Source: Candidatus Terraquivivens yellowstonensis (GTDB taxonomy: Archaea > Thermoproteota > Nitrososphaeria_A > Caldarchaeales > Wolframiiraptoraceae). Taken from it: a stretch of DNA of 64,000 nt. Position 1 is the first letter of the stretch, and every line of letters begins with the position of its first letter. A program made the position numbers and the translations under genes. Of the stretch, positions 49,876-58,210 are shown piece by piece. The notes under the pieces are model-generated. The model saw nothing but the letters and a program-made list of their open reading frames with translations, searched no databases and was not told the origin of the DNA. The DNA is taken from contig JAKCEW010000003.1 in the NCBI GenBank assembly GCA_023539445.1, positions 71,948 through 135,947 of the forward strand, read 5' to 3'.

Positions 49876-52005
49876 ATGAGCGCACTAACCGAAGTTTTAA
49901 CACAACTTCTCAGGCCAAACAGCATTGCAGTCATAGGAGCCGCGAGGGAGCCGACCAAAATCGGTCACGTCGTGCTAAAAAACATCTTGGAGTGCTCTTT
50001 TCCAAAGGAAAAGGTTTTCCCCGTAAATCCAAATGCTGAGGAGATTCTGGGCTTAAAGTGTTACAAGTCCATCAAGGATGTCCCGAATAACGTTGAGTTA
50101 GCTGTCATAACTGTTCCAGCGAAAATAGTGCCCCAAGTACTTAGGGAAAGTGTGGAGAAGGGTGTTAAAGCAATCGCCATAATCTCTGCAGGGTTTAAAG
50201 AGGTAGGCAACGTAAAAGAAGAGCTGGAGCTCGTTGAGATTGCGAGGAAAGGGAACGCAAGGATTTTGGGGCCAAACATAATTGGGATAGCAGACACCGT
50301 AAAAAAGGTAAACGCGAGCTTCATGCAGCAATTACCTAAGGAGGGAAGGATCGCGTTTGTTAGTCAAAGTGGGGCTCTTGCAATAGGTTTGGCTGGCTGG
50401 ACTTCATTAAAGCAGATCGGGCTGTCCGACCTAGTAAGCATAGGTAACAAAGCAGATCTAAACGAGACAGACTTCATAGAGTACTTCGGGGACGACAAGT
50501 ATACGAAGGTCATAACTCTTTACTTGGAAGGTGTGGACGATGGAAGGAGGTTCTTGGAGGTTTCCAAGAAAGTAAGCAAAAAGAAGCCGATAATAGCGCT
50601 AAAGCCAGGGAAGTCCGAAAGAACCACGCAAGCAATAAAGTCCCACACAGGCTCCTTGGCCGGTTCAGACATAGCCTACGAGGTGGCCTTTAAGCAAGCC
50701 GGGATAATAAGGGCGCCTACGATTATCGAGCTCTTTGACTGGGCTGTGGCTTTCGATCTGCTTCCATTACCTCGCGGTGAAAACTCCGTAATCTTAACAA
50801 ACGGAGGAGGAGCCGGAGTCATGGCAACAGATGCTGCAGAAGAGTTTAAAGTAAAGCTCATGGATATTCCGAAAGATCTGGCGGAGAAGCTCAGGAATTT
50901 CATGCCTCCCTTTGGTAGCGTATACAACCCGGTTGATCTAACTGGGATGGCCTCTCCGAGCGATTATGAGGGGGCATTAAAAACGCTACTAGAAGATGAT
51001 AACGTCCACAACGTAATAGTGCTGTACTGTCACACGGCGCAAACAAACCCAATAGACTTGGCAAACGCCCTCATAAGGGCAAAAAGATCTGTTAACAAAG
51101 AAAAGCCGATAACCGCATGCCTCATCGGAGGAAAGGAATGCGAGGAGGCCATAAGGCTGCTCATCTCAAACGGTATCCCAGCATACGATACGCCTGAGAA
51201 GGCAGTTGCCGCTCTCGGTCAACTGCTAAAGTATCGCAGGTTCTTGGAGAGGCAAAAGAAGGAAGAAGGTTTGCAAGATATCAAAGTGGACAAAGATAAA
51301 GCAGAGAAGGTAATAAGGGCTGTTATAGAGGAAAAAAGGAACATACTTCTGCCCTCCGAGGCTGCTGAGGTTGCAAAATCTTACGGAATACCAGTTGTTG
51401 AGAAGATTAGAGTCACCAGTGCGGAGGAGGCCGTAAGGGCAGCTAATAGCGTTGGTTACCCGGTAGTCTTAGAGGTAGAGTCTCCGAACATACTCCACAA
51501 GGTCGACGTAGGCGGGATAATACTCAACATCAAGAGTCAAGACGAGGTAAGGCAGGCTTATGAAAAGATCATGAAGAGCGTGAGGGAGAAGGCTCCAAAC
51601 GCCGAGATAAGGGGGATAATCGTCAGGAAGATGGCGCCACAGGGAAGAGAGGTGGCCGTAGGCATGCACAGAGACCCCATCTTCGGCCCACTGATAATGT
51701 TTGGAAGCGGCGGTACTCTGATTGAACTATACAAAGACGTGTCCTTCAGAGTCGCACCGTTGACAAAAGAGGATGCGGAAGAGATGATAAACGAGACAAA
51801 GGCGTCGAAACTTATTGAGGGCATAAGGGGCGAGAAGCCATCTGATAAGGAAAAGGTTAAGGAGATCATCATTAGGCTCGCAAAGCTTGCGGAAGATTTT
51901 CCAGAGATAGAGGATATTGACATAAACCCGCTATTCGTTTACGGCGTTGGCGATTATGAAACCCCGGCTCTTGCCGCTGACGTAAAGATAGTTTTGCGAC
52001 GCTAA
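49876..52005 (+). CDS. ADP-forming acyl-CoA synthetase, fused alpha-beta (paralogue 2)
   Basis: 709 residues with the same three-part structure as the gene at 46.6 kb: CoA-binding start SIAVIGAAREPTKIGHVVLK, phospho-His in KSHTGSLAGSD (~255-265), and ATP-grasp with GYPVVLEVESPNILHKVDVG and DIDINPLFVYG. The two are alike over their whole length, so they arose by duplication, but the acid-binding stretches differ (HPAMLNPMNVAEAI versus HTAQTNPIDLANAL). Different acids are therefore likely. It starts with ATG 49876 behind an AT-rich promoter region. The CDP-alcohol transferase on the other strand separates the copies. Confidence 0.92.
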   Translation: MSALTEVLTQLLRPNSIAVIGAAREPTKIGHVVLKNILECSFPKEKVFPVNPNAEEILGLKCYKSIKDVPNNVELAVITVPAKIVPQVLRESVEKGVKAIAIISAGFKEVGNVKEELELVEIARKGNARILGPNIIGIADTVKKVNASFMQQLPKEGRIAFVSQSGALAIGLAGWTSLKQIGLSDLVSIGNKADLNETDFIEYFGDDKYTKVITLYLEGVDDGRRFLEVSKKVSKKKPIIALKPGKSERTTQAIKSHTGSLAGSDIAYEVAFKQAGIIRAPTIIELFDWAVAFDLLPLPRGENSVILTNGGGAGVMATDAAEEFKVKLMDIPKDLAEKLRNFMPPFGSVYNPVDLTGMASPSDYEGALKTLLEDDNVHNVIVLYCHTAQTNPIDLANALIRAKRSVNKEKPITACLIGGKECEEAIRLLISNGIPAYDTPEKAVAALGQLLKYRRFLERQKKEEGLQDIKVDKDKAEKVIRAVIEEKRNILLPSEAAEVAKSYGIPVVEKIRVTSAEEAVRAANSVGYPVVLEVESPNILHKVDVGGIILNIKSQDEVRQAYEKIMKSVREKAPNAEIRGIIVRKMAPQGREVAVGMHRDPIFGPLIMFGSGGTLIELYKDVSFRVAPLTKEDAEEMINETKASKLIEGIRGEKPSDKEKVKEIIIRLAKLAEDFPEIEDIDINPLFVYGVGDYETPALAADVKIVLRR

Positions 52006-52145
52006 ACGCCCTTAACATAACTGAATCGCGTTTGCTCTTTTAGTTAGGAAATTTCGCATATTTTTAACAACAGTTTTTAAACCCACGACGTATTCGTGAG
52101 ACTTATCGTTTAAATACACGGGCTAGCCGTTATTCATGAGACAAA

Positions 52146-53558
52146 ATGTCTTGTGTAAAAGATAACGAGCTCGATAGGATGAGGAGCGAAGTTTTGGAGA
52201 TTACAAAGGAAATCCTTAGGCTCGTCGCGAAACGACAGTCCCTTTGTGCTGAGATAGGAAAGCTGAAGCAATCAAAGGGTCTGAGCATCGAGGACCCGAG
52301 CGCCGAGAGGATTTTGAGGGAGGCTATCACCAAGGAAGCTCTGGCTCTCGGTATAGAGGAGGATTTTGCACAAAGGTTAACGACGCAACTTATTGAGGAG
52401 TGTATCAAAGTCCAGCCAAAGCCGCCAGAGAAGAAGGTCCTTACGCACAGGGATATAGCTAGGATGGCGGAGGCTCTCGAGAGGCAAGGCGTAAGGGTCA
52501 TCAGGATGGACGTAGGCGAGCCCGACTTCAGGGCACCAAGCGTCGTCGTGGAAAGGGCATACCAAGAGATGAAGGCGGGAAGGTCAAGGTACACGGAGCC
52601 GAAGGGAAAGCAGGAGTTGAGACAAGCAATCGCCGATTATGTAAAGATGAGGTTCGATGCGGATGTCAAGGCAGACCAGGTGATAGCAACTATGGGCGGC
52701 GCATTCGGCGTGTACTTAGCCCTCGCATCAACGGTATCTCCTGGCGACGAGGTCATAGTTATCGACCCATCGTGGCCGATTTACAAGTCTTGCGTCAGAT
52801 ATGTAGGTGGGAGGCCAATCGTGTTGGAGACGCGGTTGGAGGATGGTTGGGAGCCGAACCTTGATGAGCTTAATGAAAAGATAAGCGCGGCCACGAAGGC
52901 CATAATTATGAACTACCCAAGCAACCCAACTGGCAAGGCCTTAGGCAAGAAGACGTTCAAGGGAATTGTGGAGATAGCGCAGGACAGAAAGCTGACGCTG
53001 ATAAGTGACGAGGTCTATGCGGACTACAACTTCACGGGCTCTGAGCACAATACGGTCCTTAACTATCCTGAAGTGAGTTATGTTCTGATATCTTCCTTCT
53101 CCAAGAGCTGGGGTATGACAGGCTTTAGGGTCGGGTTCGTCATCTCCGACCTTGATAGAGCGAACAAGATGGCCGCAATACAGTCCATGCTCATAACCTG
53201 CATCCCGGAGTTCATACAATATGCAGCTATTGAGGCTCTGAAGTGCTTGGACGAAGCGAAGAAGAACTCGGAGGTGATGAGGGAGAGGGCCGAGGCTGTG
53301 TGTAAGGCCCTTGAACCATTACCCGTATCCTTCTACAAGCCAGACGGGGCTATGTACGTTTTTCCAAGGATTGACGTGAAGGGTATCGACGGGTCAGAAT
53401 TTGCCGTGAAACTCCTAGAGAATAAGAACGTTAGCGTGGCGCCCGGTGGTGCATTTGGCAACTACTTCAACTACTTCAGGATGTCACTCGGGCAACCGAA
53501 GGAAGTCCTAGTCGAGGGTGTGAAAAGGATAGGCGAGTTCCTTAGCACTCTGTCCTAA
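52146..53558 (+). CDS. Chorismate mutase (AroQ type) fused to a class I aromatic aminotransferase
   Basis: A 470-residue fusion. Residues ~1-95 are a three-helix AroQ chorismate mutase (MRSEVLEITKEILRLVAKRQ with active-site Arg and Lys, then IGKLKQSKG). Residues ~100-470 are a PLP aminotransferase with GEPDFRAP, the YTEPKGKQELRQAIADY start, NYPSNPTGK, DEVYADYNF and the PLP-lysine in SSFSKSWGMTGFRVGF (~319). It converts chorismate to prephenate and transaminates prephenate or the aryl-pyruvates. Prephenate dehydrogenase follows 78 bases later on the same strand, so the pair runs the tyrosine/phenylalanine branch. A TTTAAATAC box ~30 bases upstream suggests a short leader. Confidence 0.93.
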   Translation: MSCVKDNELDRMRSEVLEITKEILRLVAKRQSLCAEIGKLKQSKGLSIEDPSAERILREAITKEALALGIEEDFAQRLTTQLIEECIKVQPKPPEKKVLTHRDIARMAEALERQGVRVIRMDVGEPDFRAPSVVVERAYQEMKAGRSRYTEPKGKQELRQAIADYVKMRFDADVKADQVIATMGGAFGVYLALASTVSPGDEVIVIDPSWPIYKSCVRYVGGRPIVLETRLEDGWEPNLDELNEKISAATKAIIMNYPSNPTGKALGKKTFKGIVEIAQDRKLTLISDEVYADYNFTGSEHNTVLNYPEVSYVLISSFSKSWGMTGFRVGFVISDLDRANKMAAIQSMLITCIPEFIQYAAIEALKCLDEAKKNSEVMRERAEAVCKALEPLPVSFYKPDGAMYVFPRIDVKGIDGSEFAVKLLENKNVSVAPGGAFGNYFNYFRMSLGQPKEVLVEGVKRIGEFLSTLS

Positions 53559-53636
53559 AACCGGCCGTAAAATTACAGCAAGCCTTACCTAGGGAAAGTT
53601 ATTTTAGCCTAATCTTTCTTTAGACGTCGGAATCGT

Positions 53637-54488
53637 ATGAAGGCGGCTATTATCGGAGCAGGAAGGATGGGCAGCTGGTTCGCCAAATATTTTTACAAAA
53701 AAGGATACGAGGTAAAAGTTTTCGATAAAAGACAGAGCGCCGCATCCAAATTGGCAAAAGAAATCGGGGCGAGTACGAACAGAAGCATTGAGGGGGCGGT
53801 ACATGACGCTGATGTCACACTAGTCGCTGTTCCGCTAGATGTCACGACGTCTGTCGTTAAAGAGGTTTTAAAGTATGCAAAGCAAGGTAGCGTTATCGTC
53901 GAGGTCTCGTCATTAAAGGCGCATGTAGTTACATCGTTAAAGAGACTGAGACGTACACGTGCTGAGATACTTTCTGTTCATCCGCTATTCGGGCCGGGTG
54001 CAAGTGACATGAAGGGAAAGGTTATGGCATTGGTACCGATAAAGAGTAGAGGTTCTGAGTTACGCATAGCGAGGAGCATATTTGGCGATGCGAATATTAT
54101 TGTAGTCAACTGGAGGGAACATGACAGGGCCATGGCGTACGTCCTTTCATTATCGCATGTATTGGCAACGTCGCTGATTTTCGCTATGGATGACGTAACA
54201 CTCAAGAAGGCAAGGAGACTCTCGGGTACGACCTTTAAGCTTCAGATGCTTTCTGCTGCAACATCGTTATCGGAAAATCCGGAGCTTGTTATCTCGACCT
54301 TTAAGATGAACCCGTACGCATTTCGAGCGTTTTCATCCTACATGAAAAGACTTAATGAGCTTGTCAAGGTTATCAGGAATGGGGATGTCGATAAACTCAA
54401 GGAAATCTTCAAGGTGTGCAGAGCTAAAGTAGGTTCAGAATTGTATGAAGAGGCGTATGCGCTTCTTGAGCGACGCTCTTCTTTCTAA
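53637..54488 (+). CDS. tyrA: Prephenate dehydrogenase
   Basis: A 283-residue NAD(P)-dependent enzyme of tyrosine synthesis. The dinucleotide loop is IIGAGRMGSWFAKYF. VSSLKAHVV and LSVHPLFGPGASDMKGKVM (catalytic His) are the TyrA signature. The C-terminal half is the usual helical dimer domain (LSHVLATSLIFAM). No chorismate mutase or ACT domain is attached; the mutase is instead fused to the aminotransferase upstream. Its 3' end overlaps the convergent HPS gene by 4 bases. Confidence 0.93.
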   Translation: MKAAIIGAGRMGSWFAKYFYKKGYEVKVFDKRQSAASKLAKEIGASTNRSIEGAVHDADVTLVAVPLDVTTSVVKEVLKYAKQGSVIVEVSSLKAHVVTSLKRLRRTRAEILSVHPLFGPGASDMKGKVMALVPIKSRGSELRIARSIFGDANIIVVNWREHDRAMAYVLSLSHVLATSLIFAMDDVTLKKARRLSGTTFKLQMLSAATSLSENPELVISTFKMNPYAFRAFSSYMKRLNELVKVIRNGDVDKLKEIFKVCRAKVGSELYEEAYALLERRSSF

Positions 54489-55126
54489 ATGGCCGAGTCT
54501 ATCGCTTCCCTGATTTCGCGGGTTGCCTTTGCTGGGTCAGGTGCGCCGGATATAGCACCACCTATTACGACTATCTTCGCTCCGGCCTTAACGGCTATCG
54601 GAGCTGTTAGCACGGATAGACCACCCGCAACTGCTACAGGAATCTTGACGTAATCAACAATTTCTCTCAGCCATGTAAGCGGTGTCAAACCATCTTTTTG
54701 CAAGTCCTTCCCAATGTGCAATAATATGTAGTCTGCGCCCAAGGTCACAACCTCTTCGGCCCTTTTTCGTAGATCTCTGACTAGCATCAAGTCGACCATG
54801 AGCTTAGCGGAATGTTCATGTGCCGCATCCGCTGCCTCCTTAATCGTCCTGTCGGATGCTAGGCCCAACACCGTAACTACGCGTGCTCCGTGGCTTGCCG
54901 CCATTAGGGCCTCGAGATAACCTGTATCGATTGTCTTCATATCTGCCACGACCGTAACGTTCGGGAAACGCTCCACTACTAGCTTCACAGCGCTGATGCC
55001 TACTGACTTTATCAGCGGCGTACCGACCTCAAGCCAATCAGCACCTCCGCTCACGGCGGCCTCCGCAACCCGAAAAGCTTGCTCAAGCGAAGTAAAATCC
55101 AGAGCTACCTGAAGTATCGGCCTCAT
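54485..55126 (-). CDS. 3-hexulose-6-phosphate synthase (OMPDC superfamily)
   Basis: A 213-residue TIM barrel of the orotidine decarboxylase superfamily. The HPS mark is VVADMKTIDTG (D-x-K-x-x-D), with an early QVALDFTSLEQAF, DWLEVGTPLIKSVG and VAVAGGLSVLTAPIAVKAGA. In archaea lacking the oxidative pentose pathway it works backwards, splitting hexulose-6-phosphate to ribulose-5-phosphate and formaldehyde. The RpiB-like isomerase at 33 kb could then make ribose-5-phosphate. The isomerase partner PHI is not fused or adjacent. The ATG overlaps the stop of the RPA-like gene by 4 bases. Confidence 0.88.
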   Translation of the reverse strand: MRPILQVALDFTSLEQAFRVAEAAVSGGADWLEVGTPLIKSVGISAVKLVVERFPNVTVVADMKTIDTGYLEALMAASHGARVVTVLGLASDRTIKEAADAAHEHSAKLMVDLMLVRDLRKRAEEVVTLGADYILLHIGKDLQKDGLTPLTWLREIVDYVKIPVAVAGGLSVLTAPIAVKAGAKIVVIGGAISGAPDPAKATREIREAIDSAI

Positions 55127-56544
55127 GTTTCCAGTACGACCACTTTTGTATCCCTTTCAACGGCTATTTCCAGCTCACCGAAGACGTTCTGCCTGACCCC
55201 GACCCAGCGCAGTTGAACATGCTTGCCTATCGGTATTGAGTCTATCTCCCTAGCCTTAGACCTCCATGCAGAGCATAGCATAGTAGTCTCGCCGTCCCTC
55301 AACCAGAAGCTTATCTTTTCAACCCTGCCGAACTTCGTCTCGACCGTTCCCAACGGGGTCTTCGTGTGGAGTATTCCCTCGACTATTATATCGGATTCCT
55401 CGCTACTTAACTCGGCCAATCTCTTCTTTCTATCGACCATCGGAACGCTTCTCGCATCCTCATCTGTTGCCATCATCACTCCGTATTCCGGTGTTACTAT
55501 TGTTTTTCTACCGTTCCTCTCCGATACGAAGCCTTTGATTACCCTAACCGCATCACCCTCCTTAACTTTGACACCAACCAGAGAACTGCTTGAAAGCCTG
55601 TAAACCCATACGCCGTCTGAGAGTATGAACGTTACGAGCCCTGGTCGCTCAATCACGTCAAGCACCCTGAATATCTTGTTACTCACAAGCCTCTTTGATT
55701 CCGTCATCAGCTTCGACAGATCCAGTTTACTCTTGGTAGCCTTTGCGATGCATGTCCTAATGGTTGTCTGGAGCTGGCCTCCCTTAAACCTTACATCGGT
55801 CAGCATAAGTTCTGTTCCCGGCGCAACATTCGTTATCAACTCCACCTTGTCCCTCCAAGCTACCAAAACGGCTTCACCATACTCGTCAGCCAAAAGTGCC
55901 TCGACCGCGTTCACCGTACCTGACTTCGTCTGGATTGACCTCAGCTCGCCAATCATGATAAGCGTACCCCTTACGTCGAACGTCTCAGTTGTCAAAGCCC
56001 TGCTTGCCGGAATGAAGAAACTCTCTACATGTGGTAGGATTCCAGAATCCTCGACAAGCTTTACCGAGCTGTTCCTCCCAACATGTATCTCAGGTTTGCC
56101 ATCAGGACCGCTCCTTGTGTAAACATGCATCATCACGATTGTCATGCCGGGGGAGAGCCCTATCGCCGCCAGCTCCTCCGCTTTCTGTTCCCACGCAACG
56201 GTTGAGGCCTTACCTGTTTCGTCACCAACTTTCATCCTTAGGACGGGCCTACCGTTTACCATGACAAGCGGTGAGACGGCTATAACCCTGACGTAGAGCG
56301 ATACATCGTTTAGTCCCGAGACCAGCGAGGAAATTTTTGTAAACTCGCTCGCATCGAACGCTGGTGCAGAGCATCCAGATGTCTCAAAGACGCCTAACTC
56401 ATCCGCTAATAGAAGTAGCGCTCCGAGCCTACTAAGCATGGGCGAGTCCCTCAGCTTCTCCTCGACCTTCTTCTCTAACTCCTCCTCAGAAAGCTCCGGT
56501 CTCCTTTTCAGTATCCTTTTAACTAGCTCTTCGTACTCGGCCAT
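55123..56544 (-). CDS. Replication protein A-like OB-fold single-stranded DNA-binding protein
   Basis: 473 residues. A short helical N-terminus (EELVKRILKRRPELSEEELE) resembles the start of archaeal RPA. At least three OB-folds follow; clear cores are LYVRVIAVSPL, MKVGDETGKASTVAWEQKAEEL, LADEYGEAVLVAWRDKVELI and WLRDGETTMLCSAWRSKA. The GDETG/DEYGE-xx-V-AW pattern is typical of RPA OB domains. No zinc finger is visible. It should coat single-stranded DNA in replication and repair. It is cotranscribed with the HPS gene. Confidence 0.88.
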   Translation of the reverse strand: MAEYEELVKRILKRRPELSEEELEKKVEEKLRDSPMLSRLGALLLLADELGVFETSGCSAPAFDASEFTKISSLVSGLNDVSLYVRVIAVSPLVMVNGRPVLRMKVGDETGKASTVAWEQKAEELAAIGLSPGMTIVMMHVYTRSGPDGKPEIHVGRNSSVKLVEDSGILPHVESFFIPASRALTTETFDVRGTLIMIGELRSIQTKSGTVNAVEALLADEYGEAVLVAWRDKVELITNVAPGTELMLTDVRFKGGQLQTTIRTCIAKATKSKLDLSKLMTESKRLVSNKIFRVLDVIERPGLVTFILSDGVWVYRLSSSSLVGVKVKEGDAVRVIKGFVSERNGRKTIVTPEYGVMMATDEDARSVPMVDRKKRLAELSSEESDIIVEGILHTKTPLGTVETKFGRVEKISFWLRDGETTMLCSAWRSKAREIDSIPIGKHVQLRWVGVRQNVFGELEIAVERDTKVVVLET

Positions 56545-56577
56545 TAATCCTTGCCTTTCATTATGGCGTGCGTGCGG

Positions 56578-57342
56578 CTAAATAAATGCTTCTAAGAACT
56601 TCTTGAACCTCAGGGCATCGTCGGCCATCGAAACGTTATTAAAAAGTACGTAGCACGCGTCCCTGCCCTCCGATTCCTCCAAAACCATCTGCCTCAGCTT
56701 GGCCAAATCTTCGTCCGTGTACTTGTACGAATAATTCACCTCACCGCCCCCTATACCGTGCAACCTTGTGTAGAATAGTCTGTGTCTGTGGACAGGCCTC
56801 CAGCGGAATACGTCAGTCACGTGTATCAGGCCGTGCTTCTTACAAAGCTCCTTTACGGCGTCCGGATTTTCGCGCCAACTGCCCCTCGGCTCCCAGCCTA
56901 TCTCAAAGCCCTCACGCGGCGCCTCGCTGAAGAACCTGTCAGCATTCTCGAAGTTCTTCTCGCTGTAGCCGAACGAGGAAGGTGTCTGAACCACGATGAC
57001 CGCTGCCTCGATAGCCCTCGCCACCTCGACCGTCCTGCTCCAGGCCTCGAAGTTCTCCTTCGTCGGCTTCAGGTCTCCATATTTTTCCTTCGCACCCTCT
57101 GGAACCCTGATGCCGGCCCTCCTCCATGTAGGGCTGCTCGGCGGGTGCGTTACCGCCTGCCAAGCCTTCATGTTGAAGACGAAGTCCTTCGGTGCCAACT
57201 CTTTCCATTTCCTTGCGGTATCCAGCTTGGGCAGCTTGTAAAAAGTCTCCTGAAGTTCTATCGTTTTGAGCGCGTTATAGTATGCTTGCTTGCCGCCCTT
57301 TATAGCCCAGCCGCAACAGCCCACAAAGACTCGGCATTTCAT
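56578..57342 (-). CDS. DUF72 family protein
   Basis: 254 residues with the DUF72 TIM-barrel pattern: FVGCCGWAIKGGKQAYYNAL, TIELQETFYKLP, WKELAPKDFVFNMKAWQAVTH (core FVFNMKAWQAVTH), FEIGWEPRGSW and the closing YVLFNNVSMADDALRFKKFL. The family has no settled function; a nuclease or glycosidase role is guessed from the fold. It lies 33 bases upstream of the RPA-like gene on the same strand. Confidence 0.88.
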   Translation of the reverse strand: MKCRVFVGCCGWAIKGGKQAYYNALKTIELQETFYKLPKLDTARKWKELAPKDFVFNMKAWQAVTHPPSSPTWRRAGIRVPEGAKEKYGDLKPTKENFEAWSRTVEVARAIEAAVIVVQTPSSFGYSEKNFENADRFFSEAPREGFEIGWEPRGSWRENPDAVKELCKKHGLIHVTDVFRWRPVHRHRLFYTRLHGIGGGEVNYSYKYTDEDLAKLRQMVLEESEGRDACYVLFNNVSMADDALRFKKFLEAFI

Positions 57343-57403
57343 ACAAAGCCGAGATGCATATCCCGCATTAAAAGCGTATGCTACGCCTTCTAAGGTATTG
57401 TTA

Positions 57404-57490
57404 TGGGCCCGGTGGGACTCGAACCCACGACCTACAGGTTATGAGCCTCGGCTGATTACTGCCGCTCTAACCATGCTGAGCTACGGGCCC
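57404..57490 (-). tRNA. tRNA with anticodon CAT (elongator Met or Ile2), interrupted by a 12-base insert in the anticodon stem
   Basis: The minus strand folds as a tRNA: acceptor GGGCCCG (57490-57484) pairs with CGGGCCC, D-stem GCTC/GAGC, anticodon loop CTCATAA (57445-57439), T-arm GTGGG-TTCGAGT-CCCAC and discriminator A (57404). The 5' side of the anticodon stem reads GCAG, then 12 extra bases (TAATCAGCCGAG, 57458-57447), then G. Removing them gives GCAGG, which pairs fully with CCTGT and leaves a normal 75-base tRNA. The insert is thus a short intron at a non-canonical site, with one-base ambiguity. No CCA is encoded. Met and Ile2 cannot be separated by eye; an initiator is unlikely because the stem lacks three G-C pairs. 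Confidence 0.9.
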
Positions 57491-57695
57491 ACCTTTTCCT
57501 GTCCGAACATTCATATAACCTTCCTTACCTTATTCTTTTTGATGGACCTTGGAAAGGTTCAGCTACAGGCATACCCTATCTAAAAAAGCACTAAGACTAT
57601 ATGAATGTTTCGAGCTCTTCTCTATACTTTTTTGTATATTCTTTCAACATCGAACCGAAAAGTTCAGATAGCAATCTTAATGATAACTCAACAAC

Positions 57696-58142
57696 ATGAT
57701 AAAGGATGGTTGGAGCAGAATATACCGAAAATTGGCGTTGCTGAACGCAATTATAGCTGCGGCTTGGACACTAATACTTATAACACGTATTAAACCGCTC
57801 TCCTACCTTCTCCCCATTATGGCTGAAGGGGCCGGGAACGTGGCTTATTCTCGGATATACTTTATTTATTATAATCGGTTTTTATGACTTCATAGGCTTC
57901 TCAACACTCTATAAGCAGCTCGAAGAAGAAGGGCGCGTAGTGGACGAAGGGTTGGCCGCTATTGGTTTATTTATGCTCTTTATAGGCGCAACGCTGGCTA
58001 CTATGCTTCTTGGAGTTGGGGTGCGATAGGAGGATATGCTAGAAGTGTACAGCACCTACCTACACAGCAGGTTCAAACCATACTGGAGCCGTTTTAGATG
58101 TCATAACAGCTTTCACGATTATTGCTATATTAGGTGTTTGAT
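57696..58142 (+). pseudogene. Multiply frameshifted small integral membrane protein gene
   Basis: ATG 57696 opens MIKDGWSRIYRKLALLNAII and one membrane segment, then after PIMAEG the sense switches frame at a GGGG run (57828-57831). The second frame gives PGTWLILGYTLFIIIGFYDF, an EEEGRVVDEG loop and a third membrane segment (GLAAIGLFMLFIGATLATML), ending at TAG 58027-58029. Further plausible coding (GAIGGYAR, then PTYTAGSNHTGAVLDVITAF up to TGA 58142) continues in other frames. At least three shifts are needed, so the gene is probably dead. No family is recognised. The ~200 bases between it and the tRNA hold nothing I can name. Confidence 0.55.
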
Positions 58143-58210
58143 AACATTGTTATAAAAAACTTATCGGGGGATATTTTCGCAGAATTGTTATCAATATTGC
58201 CTCAGTTGCA
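58141..58210. repeat. Direct repeat copy 1 (about 70 bp), left border of the DsrE/SCP2/hemerythrin block
   Basis: It begins with the palindrome ATAACA-T-TGTTAT (58141-58153), continues AAAAAA, then TATTTTCGCAGAATTG and ATCAATATTGCCTCAGTTGC. Copy 2 at 59729-59793 matches along its length with a few substitutions and small gaps. This copy abuts the stop of the DsrE-like gene (58211) and overlaps the last two bases of the upstream pseudogene. Confidence 0.65.

Noticed and set aside
57605-57793. 62-codon frame between the tRNA and the membrane pseudogene
   Set aside because: It runs out of frame over the first membrane segment of the better-supported frame, with no homology or promoter.
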